A stretch of DNA of 18,718 nt from NCBI GenBank assembly GCA_039583705.1, contig JAVKSM010000058.1, positions 1-18,718 on the forward strand, in the 5' to 3' direction. Shown here in pieces: positions 1-7,233 of this stretch. Source of the stretch: JAVKSM01 sp039583705 (GTDB lineage Bacteria > Actinomycetota > Actinomycetes > Mycobacteriales > Pseudonocardiaceae). Under the pieces are notes generated by a model that saw only the letters and a program-made list of their open reading frames with translations, was not told where the DNA came from and searched no databases. Numbering within the stretch: position 1 is the stretch's first letter; each line of letters begins with the position of its first letter. Made by a program: the position numbers and the translations under genes.

Positions 1-1
1 C

Positions 2-1441
2 GTCGAGCGCGGCAAACTGCTGCCGCGGGACCGGGTGGACGCCCTTCTCGATCCCGGCTCGCCGTTCCTGGAGCTCTGTCCGCTGGCCGCCGAGGGCATG
101 TACGGCGACGAGGCCCCGGCGGCCGGCATCATCACCGGCGTCGGACGGATCTCGGGACGGGAGTGCGTCGTCGTCGCCAACGACGCGACCGTCAAGGGCG
201 GCGCGTACTTCCCGATGACGGTCAAGAAGCACCTGCGCGCACAGGAGGTCGCGGCCCAGAACCTGCTGCCGTGCGTCTACCTCGTCGACTCCGGGGGGGC
301 GTTCCTGCCGGAGCAGGACAACGTCTTCCCGGACCGCGAGCACTTCGGGCGGATCTTCTACAACCAGGCGACGATGTCGGCCACCGGCATCCCACAGCTC
401 GCCGGGGTGCTCGGCTCGTGCACCGCGGGCGGCGCCTACGTGCCGGCGATGAGCGACGAAGCAGTGATCGTCCGCAACCAGGGCACGATCTTCCTCGGCG
501 GCCCGCCGCTGGTGCGGGCGGCCACCGGGGAGGTGGTCACGGCCGAAGATCTGGGCGGCGGAGAGCTGCACGCGCGGATCTCCGGGGTCACCGACCACCT
601 TGCCGACGACGACGCCCACGCGCTGCAGATCCTGCGCTCGATCGTCGCCACCCTGGCGCCGCGGGCCCCGCGACCGTGGACCCGACAGCGGGCCGAGGAA
701 CCGGCGGCGAGCCCCACCGAGCTCTACGGCGTCGTGCCCACCGACCCGCGGATCCCCTACGACGTGCACGAGGTGATCGCCCGGCTGCTCGACGGCTCCC
801 GGTTCCACGAGTTCAAGCCCGAGTACGGGCCGACGCTGGTCACCGGGTTTGCCCGGCTGGCGGGCCACCCGGTCGGGATCGTCGCGAACAACGGGATCCT
901 GTTCTCCGAGTCGGCGCTCAAGGGGGCGCACTTCGTCCAACTGTGCGACCAACGCGGGGTGCCCCTGGTGTTCCTGCAGAACATCACGGGGTTCATGGTG
1001 GGGCGGGAGTACGAGGCAGGCGGGATCGCCAAGCACGGCGCGAAGATGGTCACCGCGGTGTCCTGCACCCGGGTGCCGAAGCTGACCGTCGTCATCGGCG
1101 GGTCGTTCGGTGCCGGCAACTACGCGATGGCGGGTCGGGCGTACTCGCCGCGGTTCCTGTGGATGTGGCCCAACGCGCGGATTTCGGTGATGGGTGGCGA
1201 GCAGGCCGCGACAGTGCTGGCCGCGGTGCGCCGCGACGACGACCCGGAGCCGGAGGAGGCGTTCAAGGATCGCACCCGGGCGCAGTACGAGCACCAGGGC
1301 CACCCCTATTACTCGACGGCGCGGCTGTGGGACGACGGGGTGATCGACCCGTGTGAGACCCGCACCGTGCTCGCGCTCGCGCTCGACGCCTGCGCCAACG
1401 CTCCGTTGCCATTCCCCCGCTTCGGCGTGTTCCGGATGTGA
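2..1441 (+). CDS. accD1: 3-methylcrotonyl-CoA carboxylase-type carboxyltransferase (beta) subunit, 5' partial
   Basis: The frame is open from the first full codon at 2 (VERGKLLPRDRVDALLDPGSPF), a segment that in this family lies inside the N-terminal half, so the true start is to the left and position 35 is not the start. About 479 residues are visible; the family is usually about 530. The protein transfers carboxyl from carboxybiotin to an acyl-CoA. Signatures seen are GGAYFPMTVKKHLRAQE, VDSGGAFLPEQDNVFPDREHF, GSCTAGGAYVPAMSDE and, in the second crotonase-like half, GGSFGAGNYAMAGRAYSPRF with MGGEQAA. This set, with FPDR.HFGRIFYNQA, fits methylcrotonyl-CoA carboxylase better than propionyl-CoA carboxylase (family knowledge). 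The stop is 11 nt before the alpha-subunit ATG, so the two are one operon. Leucine degradation is the inferred pathway. Confidence 0.93.
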   Translation, partial: VERGKLLPRDRVDALLDPGSPFLELCPLAAEGMYGDEAPAAGIITGVGRISGRECVVVANDATVKGGAYFPMTVKKHLRAQEVAAQNLLPCVYLVDSGGAFLPEQDNVFPDREHFGRIFYNQATMSATGIPQLAGVLGSCTAGGAYVPAMSDEAVIVRNQGTIFLGGPPLVRAATGEVVTAEDLGGGELHARISGVTDHLADDDAHALQILRSIVATLAPRAPRPWTRQRAEEPAASPTELYGVVPTDPRIPYDVHEVIARLLDGSRFHEFKPEYGPTLVTGFARLAGHPVGIVANNGILFSESALKGAHFVQLCDQRGVPLVFLQNITGFMVGREYEAGGIAKHGAKMVTAVSCTRVPKLTVVIGGSFGAGNYAMAGRAYSPRFLWMWPNARISVMGGEQAATVLAAVRRDDDPEPEEAFKDRTRAQYEHQGHPYYSTARLWDDGVIDPCETRTVLALALDACANAPLPFPRFGVFRM

Positions 1442-1452
1442 GGTGAGGCGGC

Positions 1453-3588
1453 ATGTTCGACACGGTGCTGGTGGCCAACCGCGGCGAGATCGCGGTGCGG
1501 GTGATCCGGACGCTGCGCGCGCTGGGTGTGCGCTCGGTCGCGGTCTACAGCGACGCCGACGCCGCGGCCCGCCACGTCGCGGAGGCTGACACGGCGGTCC
1601 GGCTCGGTCCCGCCCCGGCCGCTGCGAGCTACCTGTCGGTGGACGCGATCCTGGCTGCGGCGGCACGGACCGGGGCGCAGGCCGTCCACCCGGGATACGG
1701 GTTCCTCTCGGAGAACGCCGGGTTCGCCCGGGCATGCGCGCAGGCCGGCCTGGTGTTCGTCGGCCCGCCGGTGGCCGCCATCGAGGCGATGGGGGACAAG
1801 ATCCGCGCCAAGCAGACCGTGGCGGCCGCCGGGGTGCCGGTGGTGCCGGGACGGCACGAGCCGGGCATGAGCGACGGGAAGGTCGCCGATGCTGCCCGCG
1901 AGATCGGCTTCCCGGTGCTGCTCAAGCCAGCGGCCGGCGGCGGCGGCAAAGGCATGCGCCGGGTCGACTCGCCTGACGCCCTGGCTGGCGCGATCGCCGG
2001 TGCCCGGCGGGAGGCCCGTGGTGCGTTCGGCGACTCCGCCCTGCTCGTCGAGCGCTACCTCGTCCGACCACGCCACATCGAGATCCAGGTGTTGTGCGAC
2101 GCACACGGCGGCGCAGTGCACCTGGGCGAGCGGGAGTGCAGCCTCCAGCGGCGCCACCAGAAGATCGTCGAGGAGGCGCCGGCTCCCCTCCTGGACGCCT
2201 CGACCCGCGAGCGGATGGGCGCCGCGGCGGTGGCGGCCAGCCGCTCGGTCGGCTACGTCGGGGCCGGCACCGTCGAGTTCATCGTGCCGGCCGAGTCCGC
2301 CGGGGATTTCTTCTTCCTGGAGATGAACACCCGGCTGCAGGTGGAACACCCGGTCACCGAGCTGGTCACCGGGCTGGACCTGGTCGAGCTGCAGCTCCGG
2401 GTGGCGGCGGGGGAGCCGCTGGGGCTGTCCCAGGACGACGTCACCCTCGACGGGCACGCCGTCGAGGCCCGGATCTACGCCGAAGACCCCGCAGCCGGGT
2501 TCCTGCCCACCGGAGGCCGGGTGCTGGGGCTTCGGGAGCCTTCCGGGACGGGCGTGCGGGTCGACTCCGGGCTGGCCGTCGGCAGCACCGTCGGCCGCGA
2601 CTACGACCCGATGCTGTCCAAGGTCATCGCCTGGGGTCCGGACCGGGCCGCCGCGCTGTCCAGGCTGGACGCCGCGCTGGCCGACACCGCGGTGTTGGGC
2701 TTCGCCACCAACGTGGCCTTCCTGCGCTCGCTGCTCGCCCACCCCGACGTCGCCGCGGGGCGGTTGGACACCGGGCTCGTGGAGCGCCACGTCGAGGAGC
2801 TGGTGAGCAGCCCGCTCCCGGACGACGTGCTCGCCGCCGCCGCCCTGGTCGGCCTGCTGCACCTGGAACCGGCCGCGGAGGCGCCGGTCGAGACGTTCGC
2901 GCTACCCGGCGGGTGGCGGCTGGGCGGCGAGCCCGCCTGGGTGCACTGGCGGGTGCTGGTCCCCGGACACGCCCCGGTGAAGCTCCGCGCCCGCGGCCGG
3001 GCCGCGGCGGCGGAGGTGGCGGTCGGGGACGGTGCGTCGGTGGCGGCATGGGGACGCTTCGAGGGGGCCGACCTCGTCGCCGGCTTCGGCGGCCTGCGCC
3101 GCCGCTACGCCTGGGCCACGGACGGGGACGTGGTGTGGCTCGGACGCGACGGGCACACCTGGGCGCTGCGGGAGCAGGAGCGGCTGGCGGCGCAGCGGCA
3201 CGCCACCGCGCCCGGCGCCACCGGTCCGCTGCGCTCCCCGATGCCGGGCACGGTCACCGTCGTCGAGGTCGCCGACGGCGACCGGGTGAGCGCCGGGCAG
3301 CGGCTGCTCGTCATCGAGGCCATGAAGATGGAGCACGTCATCGCCGCCCCGGCCGACGGGGTGGTGCGGCAGCTCCGGGTCCACGCCGGGCAGCCGGTCG
3401 ACCGCGATGCGCCGCTGGTCACGGTCGCGCCCACGGACCCGGCCGCGCCCCCGGACAAGACAGATATGAAACGAGCCGCGCCCGGCTCAGGCCACGCCGG
3501 TCACGCCGACGAGCGAGCCGACGAGGTAGGCGGCGCCAGCGGCGACCGCACCGAACAGCAACTGCCGCAGCCCGTTGAACCACCATGA
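1453..3588 (+). CDS. accA1: acyl-CoA (methylcrotonyl-CoA type) carboxylase alpha subunit: biotin carboxylase plus biotin carrier
   Basis: 711 codons. The order is biotin carboxylase N-domain (VLVANRGEIAVRVIRT, residues 6-20), HPGYGFLSEN (79-88), the ATP-grasp glycine loop KPAAGGGGKGM (158-168), ERECSLQRRHQKIVEE, and the catalytic EMNTRLQVEHPV (290-301), followed by the C-domain. The biotinyl domain carries AMKMEH with the biotinylated Lys at 625. ATP-dependent carboxylation of biotin feeds the beta subunit encoded 11 nt upstream. GAGGTGAGGCGGC before the ATG gives a Shine-Dalgarno. Homologues normally end soon after the biotin domain (LVTVAPTD). Here about 45 extra residues follow, encoded largely antisense to the convergent VIT gene, with 102 bp of overlap. 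A TGA lies in the +1 frame at 3467-3469, so an indel in the C-run near 3448-3452 could have removed the native stop. Confidence 0.94.
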   Translation: MFDTVLVANRGEIAVRVIRTLRALGVRSVAVYSDADAAARHVAEADTAVRLGPAPAAASYLSVDAILAAAARTGAQAVHPGYGFLSENAGFARACAQAGLVFVGPPVAAIEAMGDKIRAKQTVAAAGVPVVPGRHEPGMSDGKVADAAREIGFPVLLKPAAGGGGKGMRRVDSPDALAGAIAGARREARGAFGDSALLVERYLVRPRHIEIQVLCDAHGGAVHLGERECSLQRRHQKIVEEAPAPLLDASTRERMGAAAVAASRSVGYVGAGTVEFIVPAESAGDFFFLEMNTRLQVEHPVTELVTGLDLVELQLRVAAGEPLGLSQDDVTLDGHAVEARIYAEDPAAGFLPTGGRVLGLREPSGTGVRVDSGLAVGSTVGRDYDPMLSKVIAWGPDRAAALSRLDAALADTAVLGFATNVAFLRSLLAHPDVAAGRLDTGLVERHVEELVSSPLPDDVLAAAALVGLLHLEPAAEAPVETFALPGGWRLGGEPAWVHWRVLVPGHAPVKLRARGRAAAAEVAVGDGASVAAWGRFEGADLVAGFGGLRRRYAWATDGDVVWLGRDGHTWALREQERLAAQRHATAPGATGPLRSPMPGTVTVVEVADGDRVSAGQRLLVIEAMKMEHVIAAPADGVVRQLRVHAGQPVDRDAPLVTVAPTDPAAPPDKTDMKRAAPGSGHAGHADERADEVGGASGDRTEQQLPQPVEPP

Positions 3589-4233
3589 CCGGGTGGTGAA
3601 CCGCGCCACCGCCACCCCTGCGACGAACAGCCCGAGGCCGCCCACGGCCAGCGCGGGCAGCAGCGAGGACAGCCCGGACAGGAACGTCAGCAGCGGGAGG
3701 AGCGCCCCGACCGAGAAGCACAGGAACGAGGAGAGGGCCGCCGTCACCGGTGAGGGCTGCTCGTCCGGGTCGACGCCGAGCTCCTGGGTGACGTGCACCT
3801 TGACGGCCAGCTCAGGGTCGGCGTGCACCTCGTCGGCGACCGTCCGCGCGGTCTCCTCCGACAAGCCCATGTCGGTGTACATCTGGACCAGCTCGGCCCG
3901 CTCGCCGATCGGGTTGCGCTTCAACTCGGCCCGCTCGACGTCCGCCTCGGCCCGCACCGCGTCGTTCTGGGTCTCCACCGACGCGTACTCGCCCAGTGCC
4001 ATCGAGAACGCACCGGCGACCAGCCCCGCGACACCGGAGAGCACGATGGTGTGCCGGCTGGCACCGCCGCCGCCGACCCCCGCGATGAGTGCGATGTTGG
4101 TGACCAGGCCGTCCATCGCCCCGAACACCGCGGGCCGCAACCAGCCGCCGGAGACGTCACGGTGCTCGTGCCCGATATCGAGGTCACTCAACGGGGCGGG
4201 ATCCCCAGCTCGCAGTCCCGTCGTCTCCGACAC
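3487..4233 (-). CDS. VIT1/CCC1-family iron/manganese transporter
   Basis: 248 residues from a GTG at 4233 that has GGTGGAGG about seven nt upstream. An in-frame start further up (4347) would add 38 residues of low-complexity sequence and is less likely. After a short hydrophilic N-terminus comes VFGAMDGLVTNIALIAGV, the first membrane helix with the family's GAMDG signature. Then come a second helix and ALGEYASVETQ, a charged cytoplasmic helical region (residues about 95-160: IGERAELVQMYTDMGLSEETA), and three hydrophobic C-terminal segments. This is the layout of the VIT1/CCC1 family, which moves Fe2+ or Mn2+ across membranes; the direction and metal here are inferred. It is convergent with the carboxylase operon, and the two coding regions overlap by 102 bp with no room for a dedicated terminator. 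Confidence 0.88.
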   Translation of the reverse strand: MSETTGLRAGDPAPLSDLDIGHEHRDVSGGWLRPAVFGAMDGLVTNIALIAGVGGGGASRHTIVLSGVAGLVAGAFSMALGEYASVETQNDAVRAEADVERAELKRNPIGERAELVQMYTDMGLSEETARTVADEVHADPELAVKVHVTQELGVDPDEQPSPVTAALSSFLCFSVGALLPLLTFLSGLSSLLPALAVGGLGLFVAGVAVARFTTRSWWFNGLRQLLFGAVAAGAAYLVGSLVGVTGVA

Positions 4234-4402
4234 GCTGGTACCTCCACCTGCCAGGCCGGCACCTGCCCGGCATCCTCGATCAACCATGCTACGGAGCCGG
4301 CCAGGCCCGTGCTGGACTGAGGCGAGCCTCGGGAAGCCGTGCCTCACCTCGCCGTCGGCCTGGCCCGGCTGGAGACGACCCTGCAGACCACCGAGGCCAC
4401 CC

Positions 4403-4450
4403 TGCCGACAGGCACGTGCCGACAGGCGCGAACCGGCGCCTCGCTAGGCT
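4403..4450 (+). promoter_or_regulatory. candidate promoter/operator for the mauE-like gene (repeat, palindrome, TAGGCT -10)
   Basis: TAGGCT at 4445-4450 fits an actinobacterial -10 and lies 7 nt before the GTG at 4458, which suggests a leaderless or near-leaderless transcript. Upstream the 11-mer TGCCGACAGGC occurs twice (4403-4413 and 4417-4427). The perfect palindrome GGCACGTGCC (4411-4420) spans their junction. The -35 is weak (GACAGG at 4421-4426, 18 bp spacer). The sequence elements are seen; their function is inferred. Confidence 0.4.
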
Positions 4451-4457
4451 CGACGCC

Positions 4458-4979
4458 GTGACCAGGTCGAGAGCCCGGGCGCTGGACGTGGTGGGCACAC
4501 TCGCCCGCCTCGGACTGGCCGCCGTCTGGCTGGTCTCCGGTGTGACCAAGGCCGTGGACCCCGACCAGACCTACCTGGCCGTCGCGGCCTACCAGGTGCT
4601 GCCCGCCGGGCTGGTGTCCCCGGTGGCGGCGGTGCTGCCCTACCTGGAGATCGGGTTGGGGTTGCTGTTGCTCGTCGGCCTGGCCACCCGGCTGGTGGCG
4701 GTGCTCTCAGCGCTCCTGCTGGTGGTCTACATGGCCGGTGTCGCACAAGCCTGGGCCCGCGGGCTGACGATCGACTGCGGCTGCTTCGGCGGCGGCGGCC
4801 AGGTTGCCGCGGATCGCACGCAGTACGCCCAGGAGCTGGGCCGCGACACCGGCTTCCTCGTGCTGGCGGCATGGTTGCTGGTCCGGCCGGGGAGCCGGTG
4901 GGGCCTCGACGGCGCGTTCGTCGCGCCGCCGCGTGAGATGGTGCCGGTGGGCGCCGAGGACGACGGGGAGGGACGCTGA
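4458..4979 (+). CDS. MauE/DoxX-like four-helix membrane protein with CGCF motif
   Basis: 173 residues from the GTG at 4458; a GTG at 4416 would add 14 residues with nothing family-like. Four hydrophobic segments are visible: LARLGLAAVWLVSGVTKAV, the VSPVAAVLPYLEIGLGLLLLVGL stretch, VAVLSALLLVVYMAGVAQAWARG, and GFLVLAAWLLVRPG. IDCGCFGGGG sits between the third and fourth. This is the pattern of the MauE branch of DoxX-like proteins; MauE acts with a thioredoxin-like partner in disulfide formation in methylamine dehydrogenase maturation (established for mau systems). Here the partner is the next gene, one nt after the stop. No methylamine dehydrogenase genes are visible, so a general role in extracytoplasmic thiol redox is inferred, with the CGC cysteines as candidate redox pair. 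Confidence 0.82.
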   Translation: MTRSRARALDVVGTLARLGLAAVWLVSGVTKAVDPDQTYLAVAAYQVLPAGLVSPVAAVLPYLEIGLGLLLLVGLATRLVAVLSALLLVVYMAGVAQAWARGLTIDCGCFGGGGQVAADRTQYAQELGRDTGFLVLAAWLLVRPGSRWGLDGAFVAPPREMVPVGAEDDGEGR

Positions 4980-4980
4980 G

Positions 4981-5853
4981 GTGGCTGGTACCCACGGCAC
5001 GGACCGCACGAGCGCAGACCGCAGGAGCCCGGACCGCAAGCGCCGGCAGGGCGGGAGCAAGAGCGCCACGCGGGCGCTGTCACAGGCCCGGAAGTCTTCC
5101 CGAGGCCGCATGCCGACGATCATCGGCGTCATCGCCGTCGTGGTGCTGGCGGTCGTGGTCATCGCGGGGGTGCTGGTGAGCCGATCAGGCGGCGGCTCTC
5201 CCGCGTCGTCCGCCGCGATCCCGGTCGTGCATGTCAACGCGACCTACCCGGTCTCGCTGCAGAACGGCGTCGTGACCGCTGGAAAGGCCGGCGCCCCGGC
5301 GACGATCGACGCCTACGAGGACTTCCTCTGCCCGGTCTGCGGGGCCTTCGAGGCGGCGTACGGCGCGCAGATCCAGAGCGCGTTGAACTCTGGTCAGCTC
5401 GACGTCCGTTACCACATGGTCAACCTGCTCGACGCCAACTCCAACCCGAACGGGTACTCGTTGGAGGCGGCCAACGCTGGGTTGTGCGCCGCGGACGCCG
5501 GGATCTTCCCGGACTACCACGCGAGCCTCTACGGCAAGCAGCCGCCCGAGGGCGGCGCCGGCTACACCGCCAACCAGCTCGTCGCGCTCGGCCAGCAGCT
5601 CGGGGCGAAGGGGAACTTCTCCAGTTGCGTCCAGTCCGGTGCCCACGACGCCGAGGCGCAGGCGCAGCTCGACCACGCCGCGGACATCCCGGCGCTGCAG
5701 GCGAAGGGCGCGAACGGCAACGTGCTGCACACCGCGGACGGCAAGACCGCGTTCCGGGGCACCCCGTCGATCCTCGACAACGGCCACCTGATCAACTACC
5801 AGGATCCGAACTGGCTGCAGAAGACGATCGCCGGGAACCCGCCGCTGGCCTGA
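4981..5853 (+). CDS. membrane-anchored DsbA-family thioredoxin-fold protein
   Basis: 290 residues from the GTG at 4981, one nt after the upstream stop, with GGGAGGGACG as Shine-Dalgarno inside the preceding gene. The basic, Ser/Arg-rich N-terminus (residues 1-45) is followed by a single membrane span (about 44-66, PTIIGVIAVVVLAVVVIAGV). The thioredoxin-fold domain then lies outside the membrane. The active-site motif is CPVC at 117-120 in YEDFLCPVCGAFE, as in actinobacterial DsbA-like proteins. Two further cysteines (GLCAADAG and FSSCVQSG) fall in the helical insert, and GTPSILDNG supplies the cis-Pro loop. Operon pairing with the MauE-like protein suggests that one reoxidises the other. It is convergent with paaK, 36 bp away. 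Confidence 0.88.
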   Translation: MAGTHGTDRTSADRRSPDRKRRQGGSKSATRALSQARKSSRGRMPTIIGVIAVVVLAVVVIAGVLVSRSGGGSPASSAAIPVVHVNATYPVSLQNGVVTAGKAGAPATIDAYEDFLCPVCGAFEAAYGAQIQSALNSGQLDVRYHMVNLLDANSNPNGYSLEAANAGLCAADAGIFPDYHASLYGKQPPEGGAGYTANQLVALGQQLGAKGNFSSCVQSGAHDAEAQAQLDHAADIPALQAKGANGNVLHTADGKTAFRGTPSILDNGHLINYQDPNWLQKTIAGNPPLA

Positions 5854-5889
5854 ACCCATCCGGGCTGACGCGTCCTGGGTAGGAGAGCG

Positions 5890-7233
5890 CTATCCGAGTC
5901 CGGGCAGCGGGGCCTCGCCGGAGGTCCAACGGACCAACCGGCGGGCCTTGCCGGCCTCGGCGCGGGGCACGCTGCCGGGCGCCAGCACCCGGACGTCGCA
6001 GCCGATTCCCAGCCGCTCCCGGAGCACGTGCACCAGGTATGACCGCAGCGCGTCGCCGTCCACCGACCCGTCGAACGGCTCGACCGCGACCCGCAGTTCG
6101 GGACGGGCGGCGACGCGGCGGTCCTCGACGACGAGGTAGTGGGGGCTGACCCGAGGGTCGGCAAGCAGCACGGCCTCGATCTCGGTGGGGAAGACGTTGA
6201 CGCCGCGGATGACGAGCATGTCGTCGCTGCGGCCCTTCAGCTTGCTCATCCGACGCAGCGTGCGCGCCGAGCCTACCGCCGGTCCGGCGAGCGCGGCGAC
6301 GTCACCGGAGCGGTAGCGCAGCACCGGCATCCCGGTCTTGGTGAGCGTCGTGAAGACGAGCTCACCCGGGGTGCCGTCCGGAACCGGGTGGCCGTCCGGG
6401 TCCAGCGCCTCGACGTAGAAGTGGTCCTCGGCGACGTTGAGCATGCCGGCGGAGTCCAGGGACTCGCAGGCCACGCCGGGACCGATGATCTCCGAGAGAC
6501 CGTAGAGGTCCAGTGCCCGGATTCCGAGCAGCTCCTCGACCTGGCGCCGCAGCGATCCGGTCCACGGCTCGGCGCCGAGGACGCCGACCCGCAGCGCGGT
6601 GTCACCGGGGTCGACGCCGGCGGCGCGCAGCGCCTCGCCGAGACGGACCGCGTACGACGGTGTGCAGCACAGGACGTCGGGGCGCAGGTCGAGGATCACC
6701 CGGAGCTGCCGGTCGGTCATGCCGCTCGACATCGGCAGCACCGTGGCGCCCAGGCGCATCGCGCCGTGGTGCACGCCGACGCCTCCGGTGAACAGGCCGT
6801 AGCCGTAGGCGTTGTGCACCACGCTGCCGCGACTGGCACCGGCCCCTCCCAGCGCGCGGGCCATGACGGACGCCCAGACGTCGATGTCGGCGGCGGTGTA
6901 GGGCACCAGCGTGGGACGCCCGCCCGTGCCCGAGGAGCCGTGGACGCAGGCGACGTCACTGCGCGGCACGGCGAGCAAGCCCCAGGGGTAGTGCGCCCGC
7001 AGGTCAGCCCTCGTCACCGTGGGCAGCACGGCGAGCTCGTCCAGCGTGACGGCCGCGCCGCTGTCGACGCCCGCGGCCCGCAGCCGCTTCGCTTGCAGCC
7101 CGTCGGCCGCCAGCAGCCGGTCGACCAGCGAGCCCAGCCGGCGCTGCTGCAGCTCGCGGCGCCGCTCAGGCGGGATCCCCTCGGCGTCAGGGTCCACGAG
7201 CGGGGCGGCGCCCTGGCGCGACGGTGGCGTCAC
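5890..7233 (-). CDS. paaK: phenylacetate-CoA ligase family (PaaK-like) adenylate-forming enzyme
   Basis: 447 residues, the usual length of phenylacetate-CoA ligases. Motifs seen are the phosphate loop HGSSGTGGRPTLVPYT (about residues 94-109), GVLGAEPWTG, the adenylation motif LDLYGLSEIIGPGVA, the hinge motif MPVLRYRSGDV and GRSDDMLVIRGVNVFPTEIE. The C-terminal PaaK-type domain ends in PRAEAGKARRLVRW, with the catalytic Lys of adenylating enzymes. The reaction is aryl acid + ATP + CoA to aryl-CoA; phenylacetate is the family substrate, and no other paa gene is visible, so specificity is uncertain. The GTG start at 7233 overlaps by GTGA the stop of the recombinase frame that runs in from the right. 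This overlap comes from integration, not an old operon. No strong Shine-Dalgarno precedes the start. Confidence 0.88.
   Translation of the reverse strand: MTPPSRQGAAPLVDPDAEGIPPERRRELQQRRLGSLVDRLLAADGLQAKRLRAAGVDSGAAVTLDELAVLPTVTRADLRAHYPWGLLAVPRSDVACVHGSSGTGGRPTLVPYTAADIDVWASVMARALGGAGASRGSVVHNAYGYGLFTGGVGVHHGAMRLGATVLPMSSGMTDRQLRVILDLRPDVLCCTPSYAVRLGEALRAAGVDPGDTALRVGVLGAEPWTGSLRRQVEELLGIRALDLYGLSEIIGPGVACESLDSAGMLNVAEDHFYVEALDPDGHPVPDGTPGELVFTTLTKTGMPVLRYRSGDVAALAGPAVGSARTLRRMSKLKGRSDDMLVIRGVNVFPTEIEAVLLADPRVSPHYLVVEDRRVAARPELRVAVEPFDGSVDGDALRSYLVHVLRERLGIGCDVRVLAPGSVPRAEAGKARRLVRWTSGEAPLPGLG

Noticed and set aside
5854..5889. Possible terminator between the dsbA-like gene and paaK
   Set aside because: Only a 5-bp ACCCA/TGGGT pairing with a long loop and no T-run.
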